DNA of 64,000 bases from Bacteroidota bacterium (GTDB taxonomy: Bacteria > Bacteroidota > Bacteroidia > M30B66), in the NCBI GenBank assembly GCA_027483445.1, contig JAIXUS010000068.1, positions 1 through 64,000 of the forward strand. The letters run 5' to 3'. The stretch's first letter is position 1. The number at the start of each line of letters is the position of its first letter. The position numbers and the translations under genes were made by a program. The notes below the pieces were generated by a model. It ran no database searches and had not been told where the DNA came from. It saw nothing but the letters and a program-made list of their open reading frames with translations. Below, piece after piece: positions 35,163 to 46,100 of the stretch.

Positions 35163-36041
35163 ATGGAAACGCCCAAGCCTAATGCCTTCCGCAGAATGAT
35201 GGAAAACCTCCGGTTTAAGTACCGGTTGGTGGTGATGAACGACGAAACCTATGAAGAGCGCTACTCTCTGAAACTGTCGCAGTTAAACTTATTCACGGCG
35301 CTCGGTCTGCTTTCGATTTTTCTCATTTTGATTACCACTGTCATCATTGCCTTCACACCGCTTCGGGAATATATTCCGGGTTACTCGAGCGACGTAAATA
35401 TGCGGCGGCAGGTGCTGGCATTGGCTACCAAGGTCGACTCGCTGGAGCAAAATGCAGCAGCCAAGGAGGCTTTGCTGCAAAACATCCGCAACGTGATTAG
35501 TGGCCGTGTTGAAGCAAAGCCAGCCGAGGCCAGAACGGGCACAAAAACTCCGGTAAGTCCCGGAGCGCTGAGTCCATCGTCTAACGAAAATGAGTTCAGA
35601 CAAGAGATTGATAAGGAAGACCGTTACGACATCAATGCGCAGCTTTCCAACTCGCGTTTAAGCCAGATTTCGAATTATTATTTTTTCACACCGATGAAGG
35701 GTAAAATAACCACGTTGTTCAATCCCGGCGAACGTCATTTTGGAATCGACATTGTGGCTCCTCGCAATGAGGCCGTTAAAGCTACGCTGGATGGCACGGT
35801 GGTTTTTGCCGGCTGGACGTCGGAGTTTGGGCATGTGATTCACATTCAGCACGCCAACAATTTGGTATCGGTGTATGAGCACAATGCTGTGCTCTTAAAA
35901 AAAGAAGGCGAGGCGGTCAAAGCGGGCGAAGCCATTGCCATCACAGGTAATTCGGGAGAGTTGAGTACAGCGCCGCATCTGCATTTTGAGTTGTGGTTTG
36001 ATGGCGACCCGGTAGACCCGAGAGATTTGATGGTATTTTAA
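35163..36041 (+). CDS. M23 family metallopeptidase, membrane anchored
   Basis: This is a predicted zinc endopeptidase acting on peptidoglycan cross-links. A transmembrane helix near residues 45-68 is followed by a short coiled coil and a linker. The LytM domain occupies about residues 180-292, with HFGID (zinc His and Asp) and HLHFELW (the HxH pair), both intact. Similar anchored M23 proteins act as divisome or elongation factors; which one applies cannot be told. The GH3-family gene follows on the same strand after 76 bp. Confidence 0.9.
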   Translation: METPKPNAFRRMMENLRFKYRLVVMNDETYEERYSLKLSQLNLFTALGLLSIFLILITTVIIAFTPLREYIPGYSSDVNMRRQVLALATKVDSLEQNAAAKEALLQNIRNVISGRVEAKPAEARTGTKTPVSPGALSPSSNENEFRQEIDKEDRYDINAQLSNSRLSQISNYYFFTPMKGKITTLFNPGERHFGIDIVAPRNEAVKATLDGTVVFAGWTSEFGHVIHIQHANNLVSVYEHNAVLLKKEGEAVKAGEAIAITGNSGELSTAPHLHFELWFDGDPVDPRDLMVF

Positions 36042-36117
36042 GGGTTGTTCGCCTGGATAGGGCATTTTTGAATAAGTGCTCAGGAAGCGTCAATAAACCC
36101 TAATTTTGAGGCTGTTT

Positions 36118-37629
36118 ATGGGAATCAAATCATTGCTGGCTAGACCGCTGGCCGCTTACACAGCATCTAAGATTAAAAAGTGGAGCCTGAACCCGCACCA
36201 AACGCAGCAAAGGGAGTTCGAAAAGCTTATTTCCTCCGCGCGCAACACGGTATTTGGAAGGGAACATGATTTTGGGGCCATCAGAAATTACGACGATTTC
36301 CGAAAGCGCGTTCCCATTCGCGATTACGAGGCGTTTCGTCCATACATCGACCGGATTATCAAAGGAGAAAACGACGTGCTGTGGCCGGGTAAACCCATTT
36401 ATTTCTGCAAAACCTCGGGCACAACCTCAGGCACAAAGTATATTCCGATTAGCAAGCAATCCATCCACAACCATATTGGTTCCACGCGCGATGCCTTACT
36501 CAATTACATTCACCAAACCGGCAATGCACGCTTTTTAGATGGAAAGCTGATTTTCCTTTCTGGAAGTCCGGTGTTGACAGAGGCTGGAGGCATTCCACTC
36601 GGGCGGCTCAGTGGTATTGTAAACCACCACGTTCCCGGCTATTTGCGCACCAATCAGATGCCGAGCTACAAGACCAATTGTATCGACGACTGGGAAAAGA
36701 AGGTGAGAAAAATAGCTGAGGAAACGATAAAGTCGCCCATGACGCTAATTAGCGGTATTCCTTCGTGGGTGCAAATGTATTTTGAGGTGTTGCAGGAAAT
36801 GTCGGGCGGAAGACCAATAGGCGACCTTTTCCCCGATTTTTCGCTGTTTGTTTATGGTGGAGTGAATTATGAACCATACCGGGCTCGCTTTGAGAAACTC
36901 ATCGGGCGCAAGGTTGATTCGCTGGAACTGTTTCCGGCCTCCGAAGGGTTTTTTGCTTATCAGGATGCCTTTCCATCAGAAGGATTGCTCCTGGTGCTGA
37001 ACTCAGGCATCTTTTATGAATTTGTGCCGGCCGATGCCTTTTTTACTGAAAACCCACCCCGTCTCAGTCTTGAAGAAGTTGAGCTTGGGGTAAACTACGT
37101 GCTATTGCTCAGTAACAACGCCGGTTTATGGGCTTACAACATCGGCGATACGGTTAAGTTTGTAAGCAAAAATCCGTATCGCGTTATTGTAAGCGGTCGC
37201 ATTAAGCACTTTACTTCGGCTTTTGGTGAGCACGTAATTGCCGAAGAGGTAGAGCAAGCGCTGCGTGAGGCCGCTTTAGGCGAAAATGTGGAGATTGTAG
37301 AATTTACAGTGGCTCCGCAAGTCACCCCGGAAAGCGGATTGCCTTACCATGAGTGGTTTATGGAGTTCAGCGCTCGTCCGGCAAACCCCGATCGGTTTCG
37401 ATTGAAAATTGACAAGGCGCTTCAAGAGCGGAATATTTATTACAAAGATCTGATCAAGGGCAACGTACTTCAACCGCTGGTTATTCGAAGCGTTCAAAAA
37501 GATGCTTTTGTGCATTACATGAAGTCGGAGGGTAAACTGGGTGGACAAAACAAGGTGCCCCGGTTGAGCAACGACCGAAAAATTGCCAATGTGTTGAGTG
37601 GAATGATTACCGAAAGTTGGGGCGCCTAA
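36118..37629 (+). CDS. GH3 auxin-responsive-promoter-family protein (acyl-acid amido synthetase fold)
   Basis: GH3 proteins are adenylating enzymes; plant members join amino acids to auxin or jasmonate. The ATP-binding block YFCKTSGTTSGTKYIPIS is intact, as are the YGGVNYEPY and LELFPASEGFFAYQD segments. Bacteroidota commonly carry one copy, of unknown substrate. At 503 residues the length is normal. The ATG at 36118 is preferred over the TTG at 36106, which lies inside TAATTTTG (36101-36108), itself an exact -7 match. The leader would then be very short. Confidence 0.85.
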   Translation: MGIKSLLARPLAAYTASKIKKWSLNPHQTQQREFEKLISSARNTVFGREHDFGAIRNYDDFRKRVPIRDYEAFRPYIDRIIKGENDVLWPGKPIYFCKTSGTTSGTKYIPISKQSIHNHIGSTRDALLNYIHQTGNARFLDGKLIFLSGSPVLTEAGGIPLGRLSGIVNHHVPGYLRTNQMPSYKTNCIDDWEKKVRKIAEETIKSPMTLISGIPSWVQMYFEVLQEMSGGRPIGDLFPDFSLFVYGGVNYEPYRARFEKLIGRKVDSLELFPASEGFFAYQDAFPSEGLLLVLNSGIFYEFVPADAFFTENPPRLSLEEVELGVNYVLLLSNNAGLWAYNIGDTVKFVSKNPYRVIVSGRIKHFTSAFGEHVIAEEVEQALREAALGENVEIVEFTVAPQVTPESGLPYHEWFMEFSARPANPDRFRLKIDKALQERNIYYKDLIKGNVLQPLVIRSVQKDAFVHYMKSEGKLGGQNKVPRLSNDRKIANVLSGMITESWGA

Positions 37630-37679
37630 ATTTTTGGCACTTTCCTTGCTTCGCGGCCGCCGGCTAAATCAGAACCTGT

Positions 37680-38102
37680 ATGCACATTTCTGCACTCCGT
37701 AAATTCCGTTTGTTTTTTGTGTTGATGGCACTTGGTGTATGCCTGGTTGCATGCGCCGACGAAGAGGCTGTTGAACCGGACGTTGATCCCCGTGAAAAGT
37801 TTGTTGGCAGCTGGACCGTTTCAGAAGAGGTCGCCGGCACAGCCTCGGGCACTTATCCATCAACCGTTAGCCTCGATTCGGCGAACAGCGCCCAGATACG
37901 CATTTCGAACATTTTCAATCTCGGCAATGCCGTTTCGGTTTCTGCAACCGTTTCGGAAAACAGCCTAAGCATTGGCTCACAAACGGTTTCAGGCATTTTG
38001 ATTGCCGGAACGGGCAGCTTTCTGGCCAATAGTTTTGTGCTCAACTATACCGCAAACGATGGCTCTGTAACCGAATCAGTAAAAGCCACTTATTCACGAT
38101 AA
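37680..38102 (+). CDS. Small lipoprotein, lipocalin-like
   Basis: I do not recognise a specific family. The 140-residue product has a lipobox ending at Cys25 (CLVAC), an acidic linker, and then a beta-rich domain opening with FVGSWTVSEEVAG. That G-x-W near the start is typical of small lipocalin-like lipoproteins of Bacteroidota. It lies 12 bp before lpoB on the same strand, so it is probably in one operon with it and the following TPR lipoprotein, and may act in the same envelope process. Confidence 0.6.
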   Translation: MHISALRKFRLFFVLMALGVCLVACADEEAVEPDVDPREKFVGSWTVSEEVAGTASGTYPSTVSLDSANSAQIRISNIFNLGNAVSVSATVSENSLSIGSQTVSGILIAGTGSFLANSFVLNYTANDGSVTESVKATYSR

Positions 38103-38114
38103 ATCCCCAACCGT

Positions 38115-38711
38115 ATGAATACCTTCCGAACATCTGCCTACCTCTTGTTTTTTGTTGCCGGCAGCCTTTTGCTCTCATCTTGTGCGCGCCGCACGGTGAC
38201 CCGTGTTGCGCCCGACAAAGTTATCGACCTGAGTGGTCGTTGGAACGAAACGGATGCTCGTTTATGTGCCGAAAGTCTCGTTAGCCAGGCCCTTTCGGGC
38301 GATTGGTTAGGCAATTTTAGCAACGCCAATAAACGTAAACCAGTGGTGGTTGTTGGCTTGGTGAAGAACAAGTCGCACGAACATATCGATACCGAAATTT
38401 TCATCAAAGACGTAGAAAAGGCCTTTTTGAAAAGCACCATGATTCGTTTGGTTCAGGCGGGCGACAAGCGCAATGAGTTACGCGGTGAGCGCGCAGATCA
38501 ACAAGACTTTGCCTCACCCGAATCGATGAAAAAGTTTGGGCGAGAATTGGGCGCGGATTTCATTATGCAGGGCGCGGTTAAGTCGATTGTAGACAGCTAC
38601 GGTCGCGAGAAAACCACCTATTGGCAAGTAGACCTTGAGCTAACCAATCTCGAAACGAATGAGATCGTTTGGATTGGCGATTACAAAGGCAAAAAGTACA
38701 TTGTAAACTGA
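38115..38711 (+). CDS. lpoB: Penicillin-binding protein activator LpoB
   Basis: In E. coli, LpoB is an outer-membrane lipoprotein that reaches across the periplasm to activate PBP1b. Here the lipobox ends at Cys23 (LLSSC). The family block RWNETDARLCAESLV follows, and FGRELGADFIMQGAVKSI with ETNEIVWIGDYKGKKY closes the domain. The length of 198 residues is close to that of E. coli LpoB (213). Whether the partner PBP has the matching docking domain cannot be judged here. It lies 10 bp before the TPR-like lipoprotein gene. Confidence 0.85.
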   Translation: MNTFRTSAYLLFFVAGSLLLSSCARRTVTRVAPDKVIDLSGRWNETDARLCAESLVSQALSGDWLGNFSNANKRKPVVVVGLVKNKSHEHIDTEIFIKDVEKAFLKSTMIRLVQAGDKRNELRGERADQQDFASPESMKKFGRELGADFIMQGAVKSIVDSYGREKTTYWQVDLELTNLETNEIVWIGDYKGKKYIVN

Positions 38712-38721
38712 TCTGTCGGTC

Positions 38722-40119
38722 ATGAAAATTGCGAGAAGCACCGTTGTTTTGACGGCGCTTCTTTTTTTGCTCCTCAGCAGTTGCAGGCCTTACTATCTTC
38801 GGCAGCAGACCTTTTTGCGATTGGTTTCGGAGGAGCGTTATGCCGAAGCAGAGGCCGAGTTGTCATCCTCCCGAAGGGCAAAAAAGAAAGAGCGCCATCG
38901 TTTATTGTTCCTGTTTAATCGCGGATATGTAGCGTTTCAGCAGGGAAAATGGAAAGAGAGTGCGTATTGGTTTATGCAGGCCGACCGTATGGTTGAAGAA
39001 TACCGCAAGCAATTGGGCTACGAGGCGCTTTCGATTTTGGTCAATCCCGGTGTAAAGCCATATAAAGCAGAAGATTTTGAAGTGGTGATGATGCACTACT
39101 TTACAACACTGGCCTTCCTGAAAGAGCGCAACTTTGAATCGGCACTGGTGGAGTGCAGAAGAATGAACCTGAGTTTGCAGGACATGCACTTTGCCGACAG
39201 CAAAAAGCCCCGTTACAAAAACGATGCGTTCGGCCATCTCCTTATGGGACTGTGCTATGAAGCATACGGCGATGTGAACAATGCCTTCATCGCTTACCGA
39301 AATGCGGTTGAGGTTTATCGAAGCGATTATTCATCGTTTTTTGGCTTGCCTGTGCCTCAGCAGCTCAAGCACGATTTGGTTCGTACCGCTTTGCGGAATG
39401 GCTTTAACGATGAGGCCCGGCGCTGGTCAGACACCTTAGGGGTCCCTGTTCCTGAACGAAACACGGCCATGCCTGATGCCGAACTGATTGTTTTGTGGCA
39501 AAATGGCCTCGGGCCGGTAAAGGAACAGTGGTCGATCGATTTCACCATAGTGCAACAGGCGGGACAGCTCTTTTTTAACAATGCGGGAATGGGCTTGAGC
39601 TTCGCCTTCCCGGTTTCGTCGGTGAGTAGCTCCGACCTGAATAATCTTCAGGCCTTACGGGTGTTTCGGGTGGCCTTCCCGCGGTATGTTAGCCGACGGC
39701 CGGTTTTTCAAAGGGCCGAGGTGAGCACGGGATCCTTCAAAACGCGTGTAGAATCGGTGCAACCGATCGATCAAATCGCCTTTAAAAGTCTGGAAGACCG
39801 ATTTGCCCGGGAGATGAGTAATGCCATCCTCCGCTTTGCGGTAAAGAAAGCCACCGAATACGCCATCCGAAAGGAGAATAAAGACGCCGGAGCTCTTGTT
39901 GGTATAGCCAATGCCATTACAGAGCAAGCAGATACCCGCAACTGGCAAACGTTACCTTACGAAATTGGCTATGCACGTGTGCCTTTAAAGGTGGGCGAAA
40001 ACAAGGTGGTTTTTCGGGCCGAATCGGCAGGCCGCAGGGCTCCACATGTTGATACGCTTTGCATAGAGGCCCAAAAAGGACGAACATACTTTGAGGTCAT
40101 TAGCACAATTCGGCCTTAA
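38722..40119 (+). CDS. COG3014-like lipoprotein with TPR-like repeats
   Basis: The 465-residue product has a lipobox ending at Cys21 (LLSSC). The N-terminal half has helical repeats resembling TPRs (RLLFLFNRGYVAFQQGKWKES and LLMGLCYEAYGDVNNAFIAY). The C-terminal half is mixed alpha/beta with no catalytic motif. It resembles the COG3014 group, which I recall occurring beside lpoB in other bacteria. A role in assisting PBP activation is an inference from context. Its stop codon interlocks with that of the opposing adhesin gene in the palindrome TTAA at 40116-40119. Confidence 0.65.
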   Translation: MKIARSTVVLTALLFLLLSSCRPYYLRQQTFLRLVSEERYAEAEAELSSSRRAKKKERHRLLFLFNRGYVAFQQGKWKESAYWFMQADRMVEEYRKQLGYEALSILVNPGVKPYKAEDFEVVMMHYFTTLAFLKERNFESALVECRRMNLSLQDMHFADSKKPRYKNDAFGHLLMGLCYEAYGDVNNAFIAYRNAVEVYRSDYSSFFGLPVPQQLKHDLVRTALRNGFNDEARRWSDTLGVPVPERNTAMPDAELIVLWQNGLGPVKEQWSIDFTIVQQAGQLFFNNAGMGLSFAFPVSSVSSSDLNNLQALRVFRVAFPRYVSRRPVFQRAEVSTGSFKTRVESVQPIDQIAFKSLEDRFAREMSNAILRFAVKKATEYAIRKENKDAGALVGIANAITEQADTRNWQTLPYEIGYARVPLKVGENKVVFRAESAGRRAPHVDTLCIEAQKGRTYFEVISTIRP

Positions 40120-43100
40120 CGCCACAAGGTGAAATACCCTTTTCTGGGTTGACTTTCGTCTTCTATTTCAATCAGGTAGTAGTACGTGCTTTCGGGCAAA
40201 TCGGCACCGATTACCAAGCCGGCATTGGCTTTTCCGTCCCAGTTGTTTTGGTAATTGATGCTGTCGTAGACCTTATTTCCCCAGCGATCGAATACGCGGA
40301 GCGAAATCCTCTTTCCGGCGGGGCTTTGAATTACAAAGCGATCGAATAGGCCATCTTCATTGGGCGAGAACCCCTCCGGAATGAACACTTCCGGTTCTTT
40401 AGCCTTGCAATCGGGGTCGTCGGGACTTAAAAATGTGATCACGACCAAATCGGAGTCGGAGCACAGGCCGTTGGTAACGGTCCATTCGAGGAAATAATTT
40501 CCGGTGCTCTGCGCCAGTGCGCCAGTGTTTTGAAATTGAGGAACAAGGAAGGAAATCCCACCGTTGAGGCTGCTCCACGTTCCACTTCCAACCAAAGGAA
40601 TTTCGGCCTGAAGGAATAAGGTATCATTTAAGCAGCCAATAAGGTCGGGCCCAGCTTCGGCGTTGGGTTGCTCAAGGAAGTTAAGCGTTAGCGTATCGGC
40701 GGTAGAGCAAAAGTCGTTGCTAACCTCCCAAATCAGGCGGCTAATTCCGGGTTCAATTCTTACGATGTTTGATGCCGGGTCGGAAGGGTCGGAGAGGGTT
40801 CCGGAGCCGCTAAGCAGCGACCATTGTCCGTTTGCGTCGATGGGTGTTTCGGCCTCCAGCTGGGTTTCTATCCCGCAAATTACCTTATCGGGCCCGGCAT
40901 TCACCACTTGTGGAAAGTTGGCTTTTTGTAAAATGAGCGTATCCGCGCTGGGGCATTCGCTGTTGATTACCGAATAACTAAGTACAATTTCGCCTTCTTC
41001 CATGTTGCTCAGCGTAATCTCTGAGGCCTGCAAGCTGCTTAAATCGGCATTTCCGGCCAGCAGAGCCCATTGCCCGTTTTCGGGGCTCGAGCTCAGTAAA
41101 ACGGTGTCGTCGCACACCACTCCATTTTCATTAAAAATGAGCGCAGTGTCACTCTGTATAAGCCGTGTAATCGAAATGGTATCGCTCAGCGTTGCACACA
41201 CGCCGTTGCTCAGGCTTAGTTGTATTTGCGCCTGTCCGGCGGATGGCAATTCGAGCAGGCTATTGAGACTTTGTGGGCTGTTGAGGATGGCATTTCCGGA
41301 AACAACAGTCCATAGCGGGTTGGCAAAAGTGCTGGCAATGGGCGAAAGCAGGAACTCGTTGCCGCAAATGGAGGTATCGTTGCCGGCAAAAGGAGTTTCA
41401 AAAGGCAACCAAAGCACCACCTGTGCGGTGTCGGTGCTACTGCATGCCTCGTTGCTCAAGGTGTAGGCCACAAGCAAGGTGTCGTTTTCCAGTGCTGAAA
41501 GCGTGGCGCTGTTTCCTTGAGTTTGGCTCAGGCTTCCGTTCCCGCTTATCAGTGCCCATGTGGGTTCGCCCGAAGCTGTCGTGTTTCCTTGCAGAAGAAT
41601 AGACGATGCGCAGGACTCGAGATCGTTTCCGGCATTGGCCGGACCGGGCGACTCCAGCCGTTCAACAATCAACTGGTCTACTGTTGAGGGGCAAGGGCCA
41701 TTCGATACGGTGTACAGCAAAAAAGTAAGGCCGGTTTGGAGGTTGCTGAGGGTGGTTTGGGCTGCGTTTGGGCTGACTAAAGTTCCGGTGCCACTCAATA
41801 GCGACCAGTTGCCCGAGCCAATGATTGGAGCGGTGGCATTCAGTTGTATGCTGGAAAGGCAGGTAACGACATCGGCTCCGGCATTGGCGGGCGAGGGGGG
41901 CAAAAAACGCTCAACAATAAGCGTATCGGTCGAAACCGGGCAGTTTCCATTGAGGGTGGTCCAAATAAGTCGGTTTTCTCCGGGGCCAAGGTTGTTCAGT
42001 TGGCTGGTTGGGCTTTGCGGAGAGTTTAGCGTTCCACCACCGCTGATAATCGACCAAATACCGTTGCCGCTGGTTGGCGCTGTGGCATAAAGGGAAATGG
42101 CATCGCTGCATATTGCGGTGTCGAGTCCGGCGTTGGCCGGTGATGGCGGTATTTCTCGAATCAGGCTTACCTGGTCGGAAGAGACCGGGCATGGCCCATT
42201 GCTGATGGTCCATCGAAACACATTAGCACCTGGGGCCAGATTAGAAACTGTTGTTGAGGCGGCTCCAGCGTTGCCGAAACTGCCCGCTCCGCTAATTACC
42301 GACCATGCTCCTGTTCCAACTAGCGGCACATTGCCAATTAGCTGAGCATCGGGTGCGCATACCACCTGATCGACGCCGGCTGAGGCTGTGCTTGGAGTTA
42401 AGAAGCGTTCCAACTGAACATCGTCGAAACTCACACACGATCCATTGCTTACCGTCCAGCGCAAAACAGTAATTCCGGCAGAGAGGCCACTAATGCTGGA
42501 GTTGGGTAGAGTAGGGGCAGAGAGGGTTCCGTTATCGGAGAGGATGGTCCACAATCCACTTCCGGCCGAAGGCGCCGAAGCGCTCAAGGTAGCCGTTCCG
42601 GCGCAAATTTGTTGATCCGGGCCTGCAGCGGCATTGGTCGGGTTTGCATCAACAACGATGAGTAACGTATCGGAGCTGCTGGCACAAACGCCGTTGCTCA
42701 CCGTCCAACGCAGCTGGTTTATTCCGCTGCTTAGGGCACTCACACTTGTGCTTGCCAGGTTGGGATTTGCCAGGGTTCCCGATCCGCTAATCACACTCCA
42801 AAACCCGGTTCCTACAGGCGGCGGTTGGGCGTTCAGCAAGGCTGAGGTTGCACAGGTTTGTTGGTCGGGCCCGGCTACCGCCGGTGATGGCTGTTCGAAG
42901 CGCACAATGCTTATCTGGTCGCTTGCGGGCGGACATTGAGCATTGGAAACCGTCCATTGAAAAACTGAAGTACCAATGCCCAGGTTGCTTACTTGCGTTG
43001 TGGGCGAATTGGGGTTCGACAGGGTTCCGCTTCCCGAAACAAGCACCCAGGTTCCGGCATTGCCACTGCCCGGTGCATTGGCCAACAGTGTTGCTGATGG

Positions 43101-46100
43101 GCTGCATACTTGCTGGTCGGGCCCTGCATTGGCCTGTGGTGTGGCCAGAATGGTTAGCGTGATCTCATCCTGACTTGGCAAACAAACGCCATTGCTGATG
43201 GTCCAGCGCAAGGTTACAAGTCCGGCGGAGAGGCCAGAAACACTCGTGTTTGGCAGAGCCGGATTACTGATGGTTGCACTCCCTGTAATTACACTCCATG
43301 TTCCTGAGCCCACAATTGGGGTATTGGCGTTAAGCGTAAAACTGTTGGCACAAATGCTGGCATCGGGACCGGCCTGCGCCTGGCTTGGTGGTGCAAAAGA
43401 TATGATGCTTACCTCATCGGTGCTTGCCTGACAAAACCCGTTGGTGGTGGTCCAGCGGAAGACGTTGAGCCCGGCGGCCAGGTTGCTCACCGTAGTTCCC
43501 GGTTGTGCGGGGGTTCCAAATGTGCCGCTCCCCGAAACCACCGTCCATTGTCCGCTCCCTATCAGTGGAGTGTTGGCAAGCAAAGTTGCGCTGTTTCCGC
43601 ATACTTGCTGGTCGAGACCGGCGTTGGCTTGCGTTGGCGGCGATTGTACGGTAATCGTGAGCTCGTCTTGTGAGGGAGCACAACTTCCATTGGTAATGGT
43701 CCACCGAAGAATGTTTTGCCCCTGACTCAGTCCGGTTACTGCGCTGTTTGGGCTTCCTGAGTTGGAGAAGGTGGCAGAGCCCGCAATTACCGACCACTGA
43801 CCAATCCCAACAATGGGTGTATTGGCGTTTAAGGAGGCGTTGCTGTTGCAGATGGTTTGGTCGGGGCCTGCCTGTGCCGTGGTTGGTGCGTTAATTACGT
43901 TGATAGACACTTCATCGCTCACTGCGGGGCACGAGCCTGCACTTACCGTCCAACGAAGTATGGTTTGTCCATTTGCCAACCCGGAAACACTGCTTGTAGC
44001 CGAATTGGGGTTGGCCAAGGTGGCCGAACCAGAAACCACCGACCAGGTGCCATTGTTGGGTGGACTTGCATTAAGGGTTGTGGTGTTGCCGCAAATTTGT
44101 TGGTCGGACCCGGCATTCACGGCGGTTGGCGGAGCCTGAACGGTAATTTCAACAACATCGCTTACCGAAGGACAAACGCCGCTTGTAACCGTCCATTGGA
44201 ATTGATTGAGCCCGGGGCTGAGTCCACTCACCGTACTTTGGGGGTTTGAGGCTGCCGCAAAAGTGCCCGTTCCTGAAATTACAGTCCAAAGGCCTGTTCC
44301 TGTAAAGTTGCTTTGGGCGTTTAGGCTTGCATTTGTGGCACAAATGGTTTGGTCGCTACCGGCATTGGCCGGACCGGGAGCTTGTGAAACGGTGATTTCA
44401 ACTTCATCAGCGGCTGTTCCGCAAGCTCCGGCGTCGATGGTCCATCGAAAAACATTTGAACCCGCACTAAGGCCGGCGACAGCGGTAGTAGCGTTGGTTG
44501 GATTGGCAAATGTACCGGAGCCTTCAACAACCGTCCATAATCCGGCACCGGCCGGGCTGGCAGAGAGCACCGCACTAACCGAACACACTTCCTGGTCGGG
44601 ACCGGCCGATGGGCTAAGCGGATTGCTTGCTACTTGTATGCTAATGTCATCAGCCGAAGGCGCACAAACCCCGTTGCTAATGGTCCAGCGTAAAATGTTG
44701 AGTCCGGGGCTCAAGCCTGAAACGCTGCTGTTGGGCTGGTTTGCGTTGGCGAAGATGGCAGTTCCGCTCACTACAGTCCATTGGCCGGAGCCGATTGCCG
44801 GAGTGTTTGCGGCGAGTTGTGTTGTGGTGCTGCAGATGTTTTGGTCGAGTCCAGCAGTGGCGGCTGTAGGCTGATCTTGTACCTGAATTACGACCTCATC
44901 GAATACGCTTCCGCAAGCCCCGTCGGGAACCGTCCAGCGGAGGGTTATGCTGCCCGCCGATAAGCCAGAAACCGTAGTGTTGGCGAGGGTTGGATTGGTG
45001 ATGGCTGCCGTTCCGCTTTGAACGCTCCATACTCCATTGGTTGCCGGTGTTGCCGCAAGCTGAGTTTGTGAGGAGCAGATGGTTTGGTCGGGCCCGGCGA
45101 CGGCATTTGCAGACGAGGCCTGAACGAGTACGGTGATTTCATCAGCCGAAGGCGGACAAACCCCATTGCTTACCGTCCAAACGAGCGTATTTGAACCTAC
45201 CGAAAGGCCCGAAACGCTGCTGTTGGCTTGTGTTGGATTGGCGAAAACCGCCGAACCATTTTGCACCGACCAGGTGCCTGTGCCAACGATTGGCGGTGTT
45301 GCGGCCAGTGTGGTTACTCCGCCGCAGATGGTTTGATCGTTTCCGGCAATGGCGGGCGATGGTGTTTGGTCAACAACAATGGTTACTTCGTCGAAGGCAT
45401 CGCCACAAGCGCCGGCGTTGATGGTCCAACGGAACACGTTTACGCCCGGCAAAAGTCCCGAGACAGAAGTGTTGGCTTGGGCCGGATTACCCAAAGTGCC
45501 GCCGCCCTGAATCACGCTCCAACTGCCTCCATTTGAGGCGTTTGCTGAGAGTTGGGTGCTGCTTCCGCAGATGGTTTGGTCGGGCCCGGCCTCCGGGTTA
45601 ACCGGGTTTCCACTAACAAAAAGGGTGAGCTCATCGAATGAGGGTGTGCAATTGCCGTTGCTGATCGTCCACCGAAGAATGTTGTTTCCAACACTCAATC
45701 CACTCACGGTGGTGTTGTACAGGGCCGGATTGGCAAAGGTGGCGGTTCCGGAAATCACGCTCCAAAGTCCGTTACCGCTGGTAGCCTGGTTTGCGTTCAG
45801 TTGAGCTGCTGTGCTGCAAAGGTTTTGGTCGGGGCCTGCATTGGCCGTTGTTGGCGGTGTTTGAACGCTTATGATGACATCATCGCTTACTTCACCACAA
45901 ACGCCATTGGGAATGGTCCAGCGTAAAATGGTTGTTCCTTCAGGCAAGCCGCTTACTTCGGTATTGGCGAGTGCGGGATTTTGCAGGTTGGCGCTTCCGC
46001 TAATTACCGACCATAACCCTCCCGGAGAAGGGAGCGCGGAAAGCTGTGTGCTGGAGGTGCAGATGCTTTGGTCGGTACCGGCATTTGCTGTTAGATTGGT

